The notes under the pieces are model-generated. The model saw nothing but the letters and a program-made list of their open reading frames with translations. It ran no database searches and had not been told where the DNA came from. A DNA stretch of 64,000 bases from Vicia villosa. Taxonomy: Eukaryota; Streptophyta; Magnoliopsida; Fabales; Fabaceae. Position 1 is the stretch's first letter. Each line of letters opens with the position of its first letter. The stretch covers positions 188,815,247 to 188,879,246 of the forward strand of contig NC_081183.1 of assembly GCF_029867415.1 (NCBI RefSeq), written 5' to 3'. This document shows positions 9,123 to 19,415 of the stretch, piece after piece. The position numbers and the translations under genes were made by a program.

Positions 9123-11293
9123 GATATGGGAATTTCTTACCTCGGTTCTTATCTTATGTTTCTAAAAATATTTGGTATTTTTGGAGGTATATTTTCGGAC
9201 GCACGTTATTTTATTTAACGTTGGTTTTTTTCGTAGGTGTTTTTACGGAAGCATTTCTGTTATGTATTTTCGAAACCATTTTTGATAAACTTGCGCCAGA
9301 TTCTCTTCTCCTCCCTCATTCTGAAACTTTTTCATCTTCCACTCTCCAAACTCTCTCAAACCTCAAAAATCATTTTTTCATCAAACTTGGTTTTTTTTTC
9401 TCTCGAGTTTAACAGAGAGCATCAACTTCAACGATCAACACACTCCAAATCATTCAAAGCTCAATATAACCGGTAAATATTCGAGTTTTCAGGATACTTT
9501 CGAGTATTTATATTTTTAGGTGTATAAATCCTTAGATAGTTTTAGAAACATAGTTTAAAGACAATGTAGGTAGAGTTTATTGTCTTAAACGGATGATTAT
9601 GGCTTCAAATAGTCGACTTTCATGGGTTAGAGGCGCCATTGTCATGACTATTGAGGTTGCAGAAGGTTCTAGAGGTGCATCTACGGAACTAGTTAACGTT
9701 AGGATATTTTCGTAGATGCAGCTTCGGAACAACCCAGATGTTGTGAATGTTAGGTACTTTCGTAGGTGTATATACGGGGGTTTTCCATATGTACATATTC
9801 GGAATTAAAAGTTGTGTTCTTTTTGTTTTTATAATTTATTTGTATCTAATTCTAATTTATTGGTTATGCCTTGCAAACTTTATGGCTGACAGAGAGGACA
9901 AACTAATACATTGATGGATTGCACATCATGCATATGTCCGACGTGCACGAAGCCAAACAGTTGTAGAGGTAGCCGGTGCATTTGTTCCAACTGTTCCAAC
10001 AGAGCCTACAGTTGAGGCTACGTCTAGTGCACAACCTTCATCCACTTCTTTATCCCAGAGGCGTCGGGATATTGCTGAAGGTTCATCAGAGGCCCCGTCC
10101 TCTCGCAGGCCTTGTCGGGATAGTTCTGTTCCACTTCTTGTAGATGATGTTGATTTGGTGTCACCTCTATAGGGTGATGACCCACCACATGAGGATGCTG
10201 ATGACGACGAGGATGCACCTGAGGGTTTCTCGGGGGGTCCATTCGATATGTCCCTACTGATAGGGTACGCCAAGCATACTGCCATACATTCTTGGGATGG
10301 AGAGGGAACATTACTCAGATTATTTCTTTTTTCATTAGAAATTTATTATCTGTAACATTGTTTCTTATTAACATTGTTTTCATTGGAAATTTTCAATGGC
10401 GTGAGGCCTAGAAGTTCTATAACCATGGGCGAAAGATATTATCTTTGGAGCAGCCATAGGAGGCATGGTTTCAAGATGTCCTTACTGCCTTATGTCTGAA
10501 GGACCTTTATTTTATCGGTTAAAGCCCGATCCATAATAGGATGCTGATGGATTTTGCGGAGAGATGGCACCATGAGACGTCTTCCTTCCGTCTTCCGCAT
10601 GGTGAGATCACGATTACACTGGACTACATTTCCTGTCTATTGCATATACCGATCAAGAGTGCCTCATCTGTCACGGTAGGATGATGAAAGTGGAAGCGAG
10701 AGAGCTTTTGGTTGAGGAGCTTGGGGCTGGTCCACTGGATGCGCTTGAGGAGGTGGATAAGACATGCGGCGCTCATGTAAGGTTTTCCTTTCTAAAGCAT
10801 AGATTTACTAAGGCGCACGTTGAGGCACGACAGGAAGATGGTGATCCGGCTGAAGTTTAGATACTCAGACAGCGTGTGTTGAGGTGTTTCTTTCTATATT
10901 TGATCAACACTCAGCTATTTGTGGACACGAGCTCCGCGTATACTGATGTTGCTTACCTCACATATTTTTTGGATCCCACACGGATCCATGAATACAACTA
11001 GGGTGACTACGCTAGCGTACAGGAAACTGTTCACTATATATGATAACAATCTTATATCCTTCAACTTTTTTCACTTCTTTTCATTCTATATTCGTAATAA
11101 TGTTTGATCCCGATGTTTTTTATTTTCATTTTAGGGGTGGATATTTCAACACTTTCCAATGATATATGGTTGGGGGATGTGCCGAATTACATCGAGGATT
11201 GGTCGCTTGCCTATGCCTTCATCCCCCTCAAAGGGAACCATGCGGTCGACCCTCATAGAGTCTATCTGGATCACATGGTTGCTGAGGACACTG
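9123..11293 (+). pseudogene. Plant mobile domain (PMD) gene remnant, 5' part
   Basis: From the ATG at 9882 (MADREDKLIH, then TGA at 9912) the frames give GPFDMSLLIGYAKHTA, the entry to a PMD (aminotransferase-like) domain. After an intron-like gap come DFAERWHHETSSFRLPHGE, ITITLDYISCLLHIPI, LRCFFLYLINTQLFVDTSSA and DVPNYIEDWSLAYAFIPLKG. These are characteristic blocks of PMD proteins (MAIN/MAIL-like), many of which travel in Mutator-like transposons. In-frame stops (9912, 10170 and others) show decay. 9123-9881 holds no gene but several CGTAGATGC/TTCCGTAG-type motifs. Element B interrupts the locus at 11293; it resumes at 40138. Confidence 0.82.
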
Positions 11294-12095
11294 TGTTTAC
11301 CCAGAAAAATGGTAAACAAGCGCTATTTTCCTTTTTTAAGGTTACTTTTGCGGAATCAACTAGAATACTCTAGGACTAATTGCTTTATTTTGTTATATTA
11401 TGTGTATCTGATTTGTATTAAATGTAAATAGTGACTTTAACGTAAAAGTAAGCACTGAAATTAAAGGCTTTAAAGTAAATCAAAGCAATAAAAAGGCAGT
11501 AAATGTGCACTGAAAGATAAAATGTAATGTAAAATGATTGCATTTAATTAAACTGGTACGCATACGTACATTCCAAAGTTGCACTCGTTACTCATTGCGC
11601 AGAGATTTGAGTTTACTTGTGTTTATGTAGAAAATGCGGACCCCTAACTATTCCTATAAAACTTGCTTAAATAGAGAATAAAAATAACTACTACTAACGG
11701 TCGACTGATTATCAGTCAACACGTGTCTTCGACATGCAAGATCTTCAATTGTGAGACTTCCACGCGTCTTGTGAGAACTACCAGAAAAACCGCCTGGAAC
11801 TGCTCCTTAACTTCTACTGCCTCTCGACTTCCACTTCAGTTTCTGCAGCCAAAAATCCTTAAGTCTTCGCATCCTTTTGGTCTGGTCGAACGCTGAAGCC
11901 TCTGATCATCTTTCTAGTCGAACAGCTTCGACTACTAAGCATTACTTAGTCGAACCACTTCGACCCAAATGGCAATGTAATTATTTAATTGAGGCCCAAT
12001 TACCAATTTAGGGCCTTTTTACCAAATTGAGGCCCAATTACCAATTTTGAGCCCCAGTTGCCCATTTGTTAGTAAGTCGAAAACCCAGGGTAACA
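11294..12095 (-). repeat. Element B 3' LTR (802 bp)
   Basis: Starts TGTTTACCCAGAAAAATGG and ends GGTAACA on the + strand, the same as 39336-40137. Adjacent to its inner edge, 12096-12110 reads AATTGCCCCCCAAGC, that is, a polypurine tract (GCTTGGGGGGCAATT) on the - strand, which identifies this copy as the 3' LTR. Confidence 0.93.
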
Positions 12096-12453
12096 AATTG
12101 CCCCCCAAGCGACTTCTTTCGACTGACTTTAGGAAAGAGAAAGATGGCGTTTCAGTTTTTTCTTGGGTTTCGACTTTTGTTACTTCCCATTACGCCATGA
12201 TTACGTTTCATTTTCCCAGGCACTAATTATTACCTAAACGCTAGGTCATGGGCCATTAACTGCTCCCAGCTTGCTTGTGTCAGTTTCCAAGATATTTAAT
12301 ACGATTTTTGATCTTCTAACTTCCTTCCCCCACGTTTGTCTTGCTGAAGTAACTACACATTCTCTATATATAGCCTCATTCCTTCCACTTCTTTTTTACA
12401 TCTCCTTACGCACAACACCTTAAACTCTTTCATCTTTTCAATCTTTTCAAACT
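12096..12453. other. Polypurine tract and promoter-like region of B
   Basis: Non-coding between the 3' LTR and the antisense ORF. It contains the polypurine tract at 12096-12110 (- strand) and, facing the other way, the TATA-type promoter for the ORF at 12454. Confidence 0.6.
12364..12373 (+). promoter_or_regulatory. TATA box for the antisense ORF of B
   Basis: CTATATATAG lies 80 bp upstream of the ATG at 12454 and is followed by a pyrimidine-rich leader. It is a near-perfect plant TATA box on the strand opposite to the element's genes. Confidence 0.55.
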
Positions 12454-13185
12454 ATGGCACAACCTTTAACAAATGCCAACATAAGATCCTGCATTAAGAA
12501 AGAATTTAAGCTTTCTGCAGAAGAGTTTGATGCGAATCATATCAATGCTCGTGCCCTCTATGCTAGCCAGGGGCTTGCATTTTATCCTGAAATTCTAGAT
12601 GGAAACATCTATCCCTTCATGTTGATTGAGTTCTGGAGATTTGCATCTTTGCGCATAGATCCAGAAGGGAGGACTACTATAACCTCCACCATTCGAGGGG
12701 CTCATGTCATCATCACTCCCTCAACAATCTCTGATTTGTTGAAATGCAGCAATACCGGTGCAACGTTTGTTGACAACATCTTCGACATGAACACTTCTAA
12801 TATGTTAAGGGATCTCATGGACAATGACCCCTTTTGTGCCAGAGTTATCAAAATTTGGCACCAACTTTTGGTAGGCAACTTTCGTCCGCGCAACCATAAT
12901 AAAAATAACATCATGGTGGAAGACTTGGAGTTTATTTCTTGTGCTCTTCAGGGAAAGAAAATTAACTTTCCTCTTTTAATTTTTAAACAGCTCGTGGAAA
13001 CTGTCTCTCTGACAGCCTCTCGTCAAGGACTGGTGACTTGTCTTCCTTATGGAAGATTCTTGTCTTACCTATTTCTCAAGCAAGGTGTAGTGAGGAAAAT
13101 GCGCAAGGCCGGGCGCGTAGAGATGTTCGAAGCCGAAAGCCTACCCCTATTATCCTTGGAGGACATCGACCGAAGAGTTCACTAA
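12454..13185 (+). CDS. Antisense additional ORF of element B (243 aa)
   Basis: Intact frame of 243 codons, opposite in strand to gag-pol, between the end of pol (13330) and the 3' LTR. The two reading frames converge tail to tail, 144 bp apart. Additional ORFs at this place, sometimes antisense, are known in Tat-lineage elements. The second half (LEFISCALQGKKINFPLLIF, LVTCLPYGRFLSYLFLKQGV) resembles the family annotated as putative plant transposon protein; I judge this by eye. There is no catalytic motif, signal peptide or membrane span. The protein is basic near the C-terminus (VVRKMRKAGRV). The ATG context (AACTATGGC) is favourable. Its own TATA box suggests transcription independent of the LTR. 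Function unknown. Confidence 0.75.
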   Translation: MAQPLTNANIRSCIKKEFKLSAEEFDANHINARALYASQGLAFYPEILDGNIYPFMLIEFWRFASLRIDPEGRTTITSTIRGAHVIITPSTISDLLKCSNTGATFVDNIFDMNTSNMLRDLMDNDPFCARVIKIWHQLLVGNFRPRNHNKNNIMVEDLEFISCALQGKKINFPLLIFKQLVETVSLTASRQGLVTCLPYGRFLSYLFLKQGVVRKMRKAGRVEMFEAESLPLLSLEDIDRRVH

Positions 13186-13329
13186 TATTGGAAATTTTAG
13201 TGGCTTTAGGGTTTGCCAGTTTTTTTTTCTTTTTTGTAATGACTGCGCCTTTTATGAAGGCACTTTTTGTAATGACTGGCCAAGACTTTTAGCCATTTTA
13301 ATATAATCTCTTAGTTTTTATTCTCTTAT

Positions 13330-13407
13330 TCAAATTTCTTGAAGTATAGGTTTATATTTTTTCAAATATTTACCATTTATCCTCAAGATTCGACCATCTG
13401 AATTTAG
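13330..13407 (-). CDS. Element B pol, last 25 codons, detached by element A
   Basis: Past element A, and counting the TTCTT duplication only once, the B pol frame runs on for 25 codons (RILRINGKYLKKYKPILQEI) to a TGA at 13330-13332. This is the end of the integrase C-terminal region. The frame is preserved exactly across the insertion, so B had an intact pol end when A arrived. Confidence 0.85.
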   Translation of the reverse strand, partial: LNSDGRILRINGKYLKKYKPILQEI

Positions 13408-13412
13408 TTCTT

Positions 13413-14849
13413 TGATCGGCCACCAATTTCACCTTATTCCTATGTTCGAATCAATGGAAAAGCACTTCATTCGGTGGTATTTTAAGTCGTTTTAGTCTAG
13501 TTCTTGATTAGTTTTATTTATCTTTGTATTTGAATCTGGTGTGTTATCTTTTCTAGTTTCTGTCGTTTTTCCATTGCTTTTGATCTTGTGTTGGTAGTGT
13601 TTTAAGTTATGCAGATACAGGGCACGATTCGAGGCAAGAAAAAGTGAATTTTGGTGAGACAGAACTGTGACACGGCCACCCGTGTCATGGGACACGGCCG
13701 TGTCAGACTTGCTGAAGAGAAGAACTTGAAAATATGAAAACCAAGAAGACAGAGTTGTGACACTGCCACCCGTGTCCCATGACACGGCCGTGTCAGACAT
13801 GCTGAAGAGAAAAAGTTGAGAAATCTTGGAACCAAGAAGTCAGGGGTCTGACACGGCCACCCGTGTCCCATGACACGGCCGTGTCAGACATGTGCGCAGA
13901 AAAATTCTGATTTTTAACTTATGAAATCTGTCACTTAAGTAAGGGTATGATGGACTTTTCGTATGAGAATATTTGCTGTGAGGTATTTAGTCACTGTTTG
14001 GAAAGAAGAAAAGGACTTTTTTTGACGGTCGGGGAATGTGAAAATAGAGATTGAGAGCATTAGGGCTTGGAGCGAAGAAATCTTCAAAAGCATCCGCGAT
14101 TGAAGATCAATTCCGATTCAACCAATTGTAATGTCTTCATCTTTATTCATTGTTATCGTGATAATTGTCATGAGTAGCTAAACTCTTTACTTGTTAGGAT
14201 TGATGTCCCTGAATCATGTGATGTAATGACTATAATTTACCGTTAGTTTTCGGATTATCTTTATGAAATTCAGCTTATGATTAAAAGTGCTTATTGCTTC
14301 TTTATATTGGAAAATATATGTGTTGATATACGGTTGAGGGTTCGTCGGACAAACTACCTCAACGCTTTTTTAATCATAACGCTATAATTGAGAATCACTT
14401 AGGAATAAGGGTTTAATGTGTAGCGACCATATTATCCAGGCTATGTCTTGTAGAATCTTGAGGTAAAATCATCTTGTTAAGGAATTAAAAGAGGGTTTTA
14501 ATCTCAAGAAGTTTTCACTAAGGAATTAGGGGAAATCAATGTTTGGTGTCGGTAGTGAGAATTTCTAAAATTAATCTGTTAATCGGTGATTATTTCATTG
14601 CAGAGCGATTCATACATCTGTCCTGACTTGTTCCAGCATATTTTCATTAAGCAAATTATTTTAACTCTTTCATTGCATAAGTTGTTATTTTAAATTAAAT
14701 ATAAAAACCAAACCCCCGATGACTTTTTATTCCGTTGCACTATTCTAAAACGTATAATTCCTACGCAGTCCGCGAGTTCGATACTTGGGAAAATTAATCC
14801 TCTTATTACTACATCGGTAAAAATAGTACACTTGCTATTTTTCCGATCA
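13413..14849 (+). repeat. Element A 5' LTR (1437 bp)
   Basis: TGATCGG...CCGATCA, with the primer site seven bases downstream. It includes the palindromic array at 13667-13889. Confidence 0.94.
13667..13889. repeat. Array of GACACGGCCGTGTC palindromes in A 5' LTR
   Basis: Three units of about 42 bp (13667-13708, 13757-13798, 13848-13889) at about 90-bp spacing. Each holds a hairpin GACACGG/CCGTGTC with loop CCAC (imperfect in unit 2) and then the perfect 14-bp palindrome GACACGGCCGTGTC. Repeated at 19670-19892 in the 3' LTR, with a variant array at 17792-18016. Confidence 0.9.
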
Positions 14850-14855
14850 AGTTTT

Positions 14856-14873
14856 TGGCGCCGTTGCCGGGGA
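14856..14873 (+). other. Element A primer binding site (tRNA-Asp type)
   Basis: TGGCGCCGTTGCCGGGGA, the primer-site sequence usual in Athila-like gypsy elements. The identical 18-mer occurs in element D (58421-58438, - strand). Confidence 0.9.
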
Positions 14874-15000
14874 CTGCCAAATTATAAGTTGAAGAATAGT
14901 TCAATTGAATTTTTGTTGCTTTGCAACTAAAATTATTTTTCTGTTATTTTATTTTTTTTGTCATTCATTTGCTTATTACTAACAATCGTCTAACCTTTGT

Positions 15001-17604
15001 ATGCGAGGTAAGGCCTCAGCAGAATTTATTTTTGACGCAGAGCCAGAACGATCATTGCGAGCTAGGCTTCGAAAAGCGAAGCAAGAACAACTGGAAGCGT
15101 TAGAAGACATTCTGACAGCTTCGGAATCTGATAACGAGGAAATTCTCTCTATTCATTCTGAGCATTCAGATTCGGAGGCTGAAACGATGGCAGCTCCCGT
15201 AGAAAGGCTATTAGGTGATTATAGTGGAGCAAATGCACCAGCTGGCCGGATGACAATTGTAAATCAACCGGTCGATGTTGCTCACTTTCAGCTACACCCA
15301 GCAACAATTCGACAGCTGGAGAAGAAACCATTTTCGGGAAGAATAAATGAAGATGCTAATAAGCATTTACAAAGGTTTCTCACCATGACAACTTCTCTAA
15401 AGATAGAAGGACACTCTGAAGAAGCAAAGAAGTTGGTTATGTTTCCGTTCACATTAGCGGATGACGCTGAAGAGTGGTTCTACTCATTACCTGTTGGGAG
15501 TATTACCACATGGCAACAAATGGAGTCAACCTTCCTAAATGAGTATTTTCCGGCTGCTGTTTATATTCGTAAAAGATATGATATTGTTAACTTTAAACAG
15601 AAGGAAGGAGAATCACTCGGAGATGCGTATAAGAGATTCAAGAGGTTATTGGTGGCATGCCCAACTCACAACATGGATGTCACTGAACAAATGCAGAATT
15701 TTCTGAATGGTCTTAAAATGAAGACTAAGCAATTGATTGACACAGCAGCTGGTGGCTCATCCAACTTTTCAACAGCCACTGGTGTTAAAAAAATCATAGA
15801 AGCTATTGCGGCCAATGAACACTTGGAGTTATATGACCGTAGTGTTAGCCAACCTGAAGGATTAGTGGATATGAAATTGTCAACGCAAGTTGTGAAAATA
15901 GAAGATCAGGTAGCTGCAGAAGTTGAGCGGAGATTGAAACAGATGGGTCTTGAAAAACAAACAGTAGCACAAGTTCAACCGGCTCAAGCAAGTCAACCGG
16001 TGGGGTGTGAAATATATGGAGGACCTCATTTTACTGTTCAGTGTGTTGCTACAGCTCAGCAAGTGGAGGAAATAAAGTTCTTGAAGCAAAACAACCCCTA
16101 CTCAAATACCTACAATCCGGGGTGGAAAAATCATCCAAATTTTTCATGGAAGGATCAACCAGGGAATGCTCCTAAACAAGAGGTTATTCCATATCAAGGT
16201 CAGCAGTCGCAGCAACAGTATAGAACTCCTCAACAACATTATCAACAACCTCAGCAACAGGCCCCCAAAAAAGCAAATTGGGAGATTGCCATCGAAAAAA
16301 TGGCAGCTCAAAGCTCTCAGTTTCAAGAAGAAACAAGGAGTAATTTTCGAAACACGGGTGCATCCATCAAAAATCTTGAGGTTCAGATGAGTCAAATAGC
16401 ACAACAACTCGCCAATGCTCAACCACAAGGTGCCTTACCTAATGGAACTGTTACAAACCCAAGGGAGCATCAGAATGTGAATGTCATCTCAACAAGAAGT
16501 CTGAGGAGATCAAAACCAGAAGAAAAAAATGAAATCGAGTATGATATCATCGAAGTAGATCTTGAAGTGCGTGAAAATAAGAAAGTGCCAGAGGAGGTGA
16601 TACAACCTGTGAAGCCAACTGAAGAGAAAAGAGAAAAAGAGCTGACACCATTGATTAAGTTGCCGTATCCTTCTCGAGTAGCAAAGAAGGACCAAAAAGA
16701 GCAAGACTTTGAGAAGTTTGCCACATACTTCAAAAAGTTAGAGAGCAATATTCCATTCTTTGATGCACTCGAGAAAATGCCAATGTACAGGAAGTTCATG
16801 AAGGAAGTGATATCTAAAAAGAAACCAACAAGGGGTGAAGGGGTAGTTAAGAAGGAGAAATGTTGTGCAATCTCACCAGAGAAGAGAATACCAATCAAGC
16901 AAAAAGATCCTGGATCAGTTGCAATACCGTGCACGATAAAAAACAGAACTTTCATGAAGGTTCTAATTGATTCGGGTGCTAGTGTGAGCTTAATGCCGTT
17001 ATCTACCTTCAAAAAGCTCGGTATTGAAAAGGTGAGTGAAAGAGGAACAGAGTTGAAATTTGCAGATCACACCATGAAGAGGTCATATGGGGTGGCAGAA
17101 CATGTAATGGTAGAAATTGACAAATTTGTTTTTCCAGTTGATTTTGAAATAATGGATATCCCTGAAGATGAAGAAACCCCTATTATTCTGGGTCGACCTT
17201 TCTTGCGCACTAGTCGGTGCAATTTCGATATTGAAAAAGGTACTCTGACTTTGAAATCTTTTGATGAAGAAATAACTCTGAAAGTGTTAAACACCAAGAA
17301 GCAAGGTGAAAGTGGAGATAATCAATCTTCAGTTGGAATGATCTACATAGTAGGCGAAGGCAAAAGATCGAAACCAACCCCAAAAAAGGTCTCAAGCATA
17401 ATCTCTCAGGTGGCGGCATCTCATATAAAAACTCCAAAGTCCAATAAAGAAATCAAGGAAAGAAAGAAAAAGGAACATCAAGGTGAGGAGATGGAAGTTG
17501 AAAGTGACTTGAGGCATAAAGTGGCCCATCCTTTAAATCTAGATGAGTTCTGGGTTGCGGAAAGGACAAGCAACATGGTGTGGAAGAGGAAGTATCCCCC
17601 ATAA
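15001..17604 (+). CDS. Element A gag-protease polyprotein (867 aa)
   Basis: Intact frame. Residues about 95-245 are a gag capsid domain (LHPATIRQLEKKPFSGRINE, DDAEEWFYSLPVGSITTWQQ, GESLGDAYKRFKRLLVACPT, FLNGLKMKTKQLIDTAAGG). A zinc-knuckle-like motif at about 335 reads CEIYGGPHFTVQC, with Tyr where the second Cys is usual. A Gln-rich segment lies at 395-425. The aspartic protease domain has IDSGASVSLMPLSTFKKLG near 655 and IILGRPFLRTSRCNFDIEKG. The frame stops before any RT. It supplies capsid and a protease with an intact DSG. The start is the first Met after a 127-bp leader from the primer site; a splice-donor-like GAG/GTAAGG overlaps the third codon. Confidence 0.9.
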   Translation: MRGKASAEFIFDAEPERSLRARLRKAKQEQLEALEDILTASESDNEEILSIHSEHSDSEAETMAAPVERLLGDYSGANAPAGRMTIVNQPVDVAHFQLHPATIRQLEKKPFSGRINEDANKHLQRFLTMTTSLKIEGHSEEAKKLVMFPFTLADDAEEWFYSLPVGSITTWQQMESTFLNEYFPAAVYIRKRYDIVNFKQKEGESLGDAYKRFKRLLVACPTHNMDVTEQMQNFLNGLKMKTKQLIDTAAGGSSNFSTATGVKKIIEAIAANEHLELYDRSVSQPEGLVDMKLSTQVVKIEDQVAAEVERRLKQMGLEKQTVAQVQPAQASQPVGCEIYGGPHFTVQCVATAQQVEEIKFLKQNNPYSNTYNPGWKNHPNFSWKDQPGNAPKQEVIPYQGQQSQQQYRTPQQHYQQPQQQAPKKANWEIAIEKMAAQSSQFQEETRSNFRNTGASIKNLEVQMSQIAQQLANAQPQGALPNGTVTNPREHQNVNVISTRSLRRSKPEEKNEIEYDIIEVDLEVRENKKVPEEVIQPVKPTEEKREKELTPLIKLPYPSRVAKKDQKEQDFEKFATYFKKLESNIPFFDALEKMPMYRKFMKEVISKKKPTRGEGVVKKEKCCAISPEKRIPIKQKDPGSVAIPCTIKNRTFMKVLIDSGASVSLMPLSTFKKLGIEKVSERGTELKFADHTMKRSYGVAEHVMVEIDKFVFPVDFEIMDIPEDEETPIILGRPFLRTSRCNFDIEKGTLTLKSFDEEITLKVLNTKKQGESGDNQSSVGMIYIVGEGKRSKPTPKKVSSIISQVAASHIKTPKSNKEIKERKKKEHQGEEMEVESDLRHKVAHPLNLDEFWVAERTSNMVWKRKYPP

Positions 17605-17627
17605 CGGAAGGGAATGGACCGTCAAGC

Positions 17628-17670
17628 CATGCGACGTTAAACGAAGCGCTTCGTGGGAGGCAACCCACGG
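17628..17670 (+). other. Conserved hairpin block after gag
   Basis: GCGACGTTAAACGAAGCGCT continues into a TCGTGGGAGGCAACCCACGG hairpin. The arms CGTGGG and CCCACG pair around AGGCAA, preceded by the palindrome AAGCGCTT/GAAGCGCTTC. The same block, diverged, is present in element D on the - strand (about 58000-58050). Confidence 0.75.
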
Positions 17671-17791
17671 GATTTCTTTTTAATAGTTTTATGTGTTTTT
17701 GCATTTTTTATTCTGTAGGTACAAACAGTGTGTCTTTTGCGAGGCAAGAAGCGGTTAGAGAAAAGAATTCAAATTATGGAAGAGTCAGGGG

Positions 17792-18016
17792 TCTGACATG
17801 GGCACCCGTGTCATGTGACACGGCCGTGTCACAGATCCTGAAGAAGTGGCGTAAAAAAAATCAAGTTTGGGAAATCAGAGGTGTGACACGGGCACCCGTG
17901 TCATGTGACACGGCCGTGTCACAGACCCTGAAGGATTTTCTTTTGAAATCAATTTTTGGAAGAGTGGCAGAGTTCTGACACGGCCACCCGTGTCCCGTGA
18001 CACGGCCGTGTCAGAC
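17792..18016. repeat. Second palindromic array of element A (post-gag)
   Basis: Three units (17792-17833, 17882-17923, 17974-18016) built like those in the LTR: a hairpin with CCCGTGTC arms followed by GACACGGCCGTGTC. The outer bases vary between TCTGAC...GTCAGA and TGTGAC...GTCACA. Confidence 0.9.
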
Positions 18017-19415
18017 AGAAACGCAATTTTTTTTGACAAATTCGTTTTCATAGTGGTGGGCCCCCTATCAACCCTCCACCTTCGCCTCAGTGAGCACTGT
18101 AAGTCTCCCTTATGCTTGCTTACACATTGAGGACAATGTTAAATCCAAGTGTGAGGGAGGTTCTTTCATTTTAAGTTATTTCATGTTATTTCTGTTTTTG
18201 TTATTTGCATGTGTGTTTTGAGTATTTTGTGCACCAGGATGAGTGTAATTCCAGAGAAAAGGATCATGAGAATGAAGGTGAAAAAGGGGAAAGACACATC
18301 CTAAATTGGTTCCCTGGGCACCTGTGAAAGTTGACACAACTGAAGAAAATGCTAGACGCAACTTGATGGTGCCAAGTGAATGAGTTTAGAGCAACCCGAA
18401 CCGGACATGAAGTTGTACAAAATGGAGATCATTGTTGAACCTGTAAGCAATACCTAACATGCGAGGATATACAAGCCAAACACATCATTTCATCATGAGA
18501 GAGCATCAGGTATGGCATCATCACTCTAATTTTGCATTTGTTCTTCATATAGTACACAAATTGATCACACACACTGAGGCACTATTGTTTGTTTAACCCT
18601 GAGCCTTTCTTACCCAACCTTGTTATCTTTTAACCCTCGTTAACCAATCTTTACCCATCATCCTTGTTGTTCTTTTAGTAATAAAAAAAAAACAAAACAA
18701 AAATTTTTTTTTTATAGCCCCTCTTGTTTTCTCTATATTTGGTATGAACTATAAGTCTGAGTCCGATAGCAAAAATTAAGTTTGGGGTAACCGAGTCCGG
18801 TAGCAAAAGAAGGAGGCAAGTGTGAAAAGAAAAAAAAAAGAACATATGCAAGAAAGAAAATATTTGTGTAAAAGAAAACAAAAAGAGAAAAATTGATTTT
18901 GTTTTACACACTTGCCATCATGTAAAGAGTTCTAAGAGTCCGGAAAGCAGAAAAATCGCTAAACACTCCAAATGTTATGTAATATGCAAAAAGATATCGG
19001 ACGAATTAGTTGATACCAAACCATAAACCCTCGTACCCAATTTTTTGTTTATCCTACCTAACCTAAGCCCCGTTACAACCCGTAAGTCCTCAAAAAGTGT
19101 GTCTTATTGATTATGTGGAATTGTGTTAGAATGTGTACAAAATTTAGGAGTAGATATGTATGCCTTCATGAATGAGTGAAACACTTAACCCAGAGAGAAT
19201 TTGTGAGAGTGTGATTGAGCTTGCAGATGAAAGAATGAGTCAACATTGAAGTACAACGGAAAACTTCGGAGAGGGGAATCAAACACTTTGACACGAAAGT
19301 ATATATCAAGTGTGGAAGCATCAGTTATGTTGTGGAGCATAAGAAAAATTCATGGGTGTCCTCTTGTTTTCTCGTCCATCACTTGAGGACAAGTAATGAG
19401 CTAAGTTTGGGGTTG

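Larger units (their letters stand above)
17605..19415 (+). other. Element A non-coding region after gag
   Basis: No ORF of note. From left to right: a GC-rich hairpin block (17628-17670), the palindromic array (17792-18016), the TTGAGGACAATG motif near 18130, long AT-rich and A-rich sequence, a second TTGAGGACAAG at about 19383, and the polypurine tract AAGTTTGGGG just before the LTR. pol should lie here in an autonomous relative. Confidence 0.8.

Noticed and set aside
9926..10311. Overlapping - strand ORFs of 119 and 95 codons
   Set aside because: Antisense shadows of the PMD pseudogene.
13492..13871. ORFs reading through the palindromic arrays (also 19495-19874)
   Set aside because: Repetitive translation of the GACACGGCCGTGTC array, antisense to the element; no coding signature.
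16470..17012. 180-codon ORF antisense to element A gag
   Set aside because: Shadow of the gag-protease frame; hydrophobic composition expected from the complement of Lys/Glu-rich codons.
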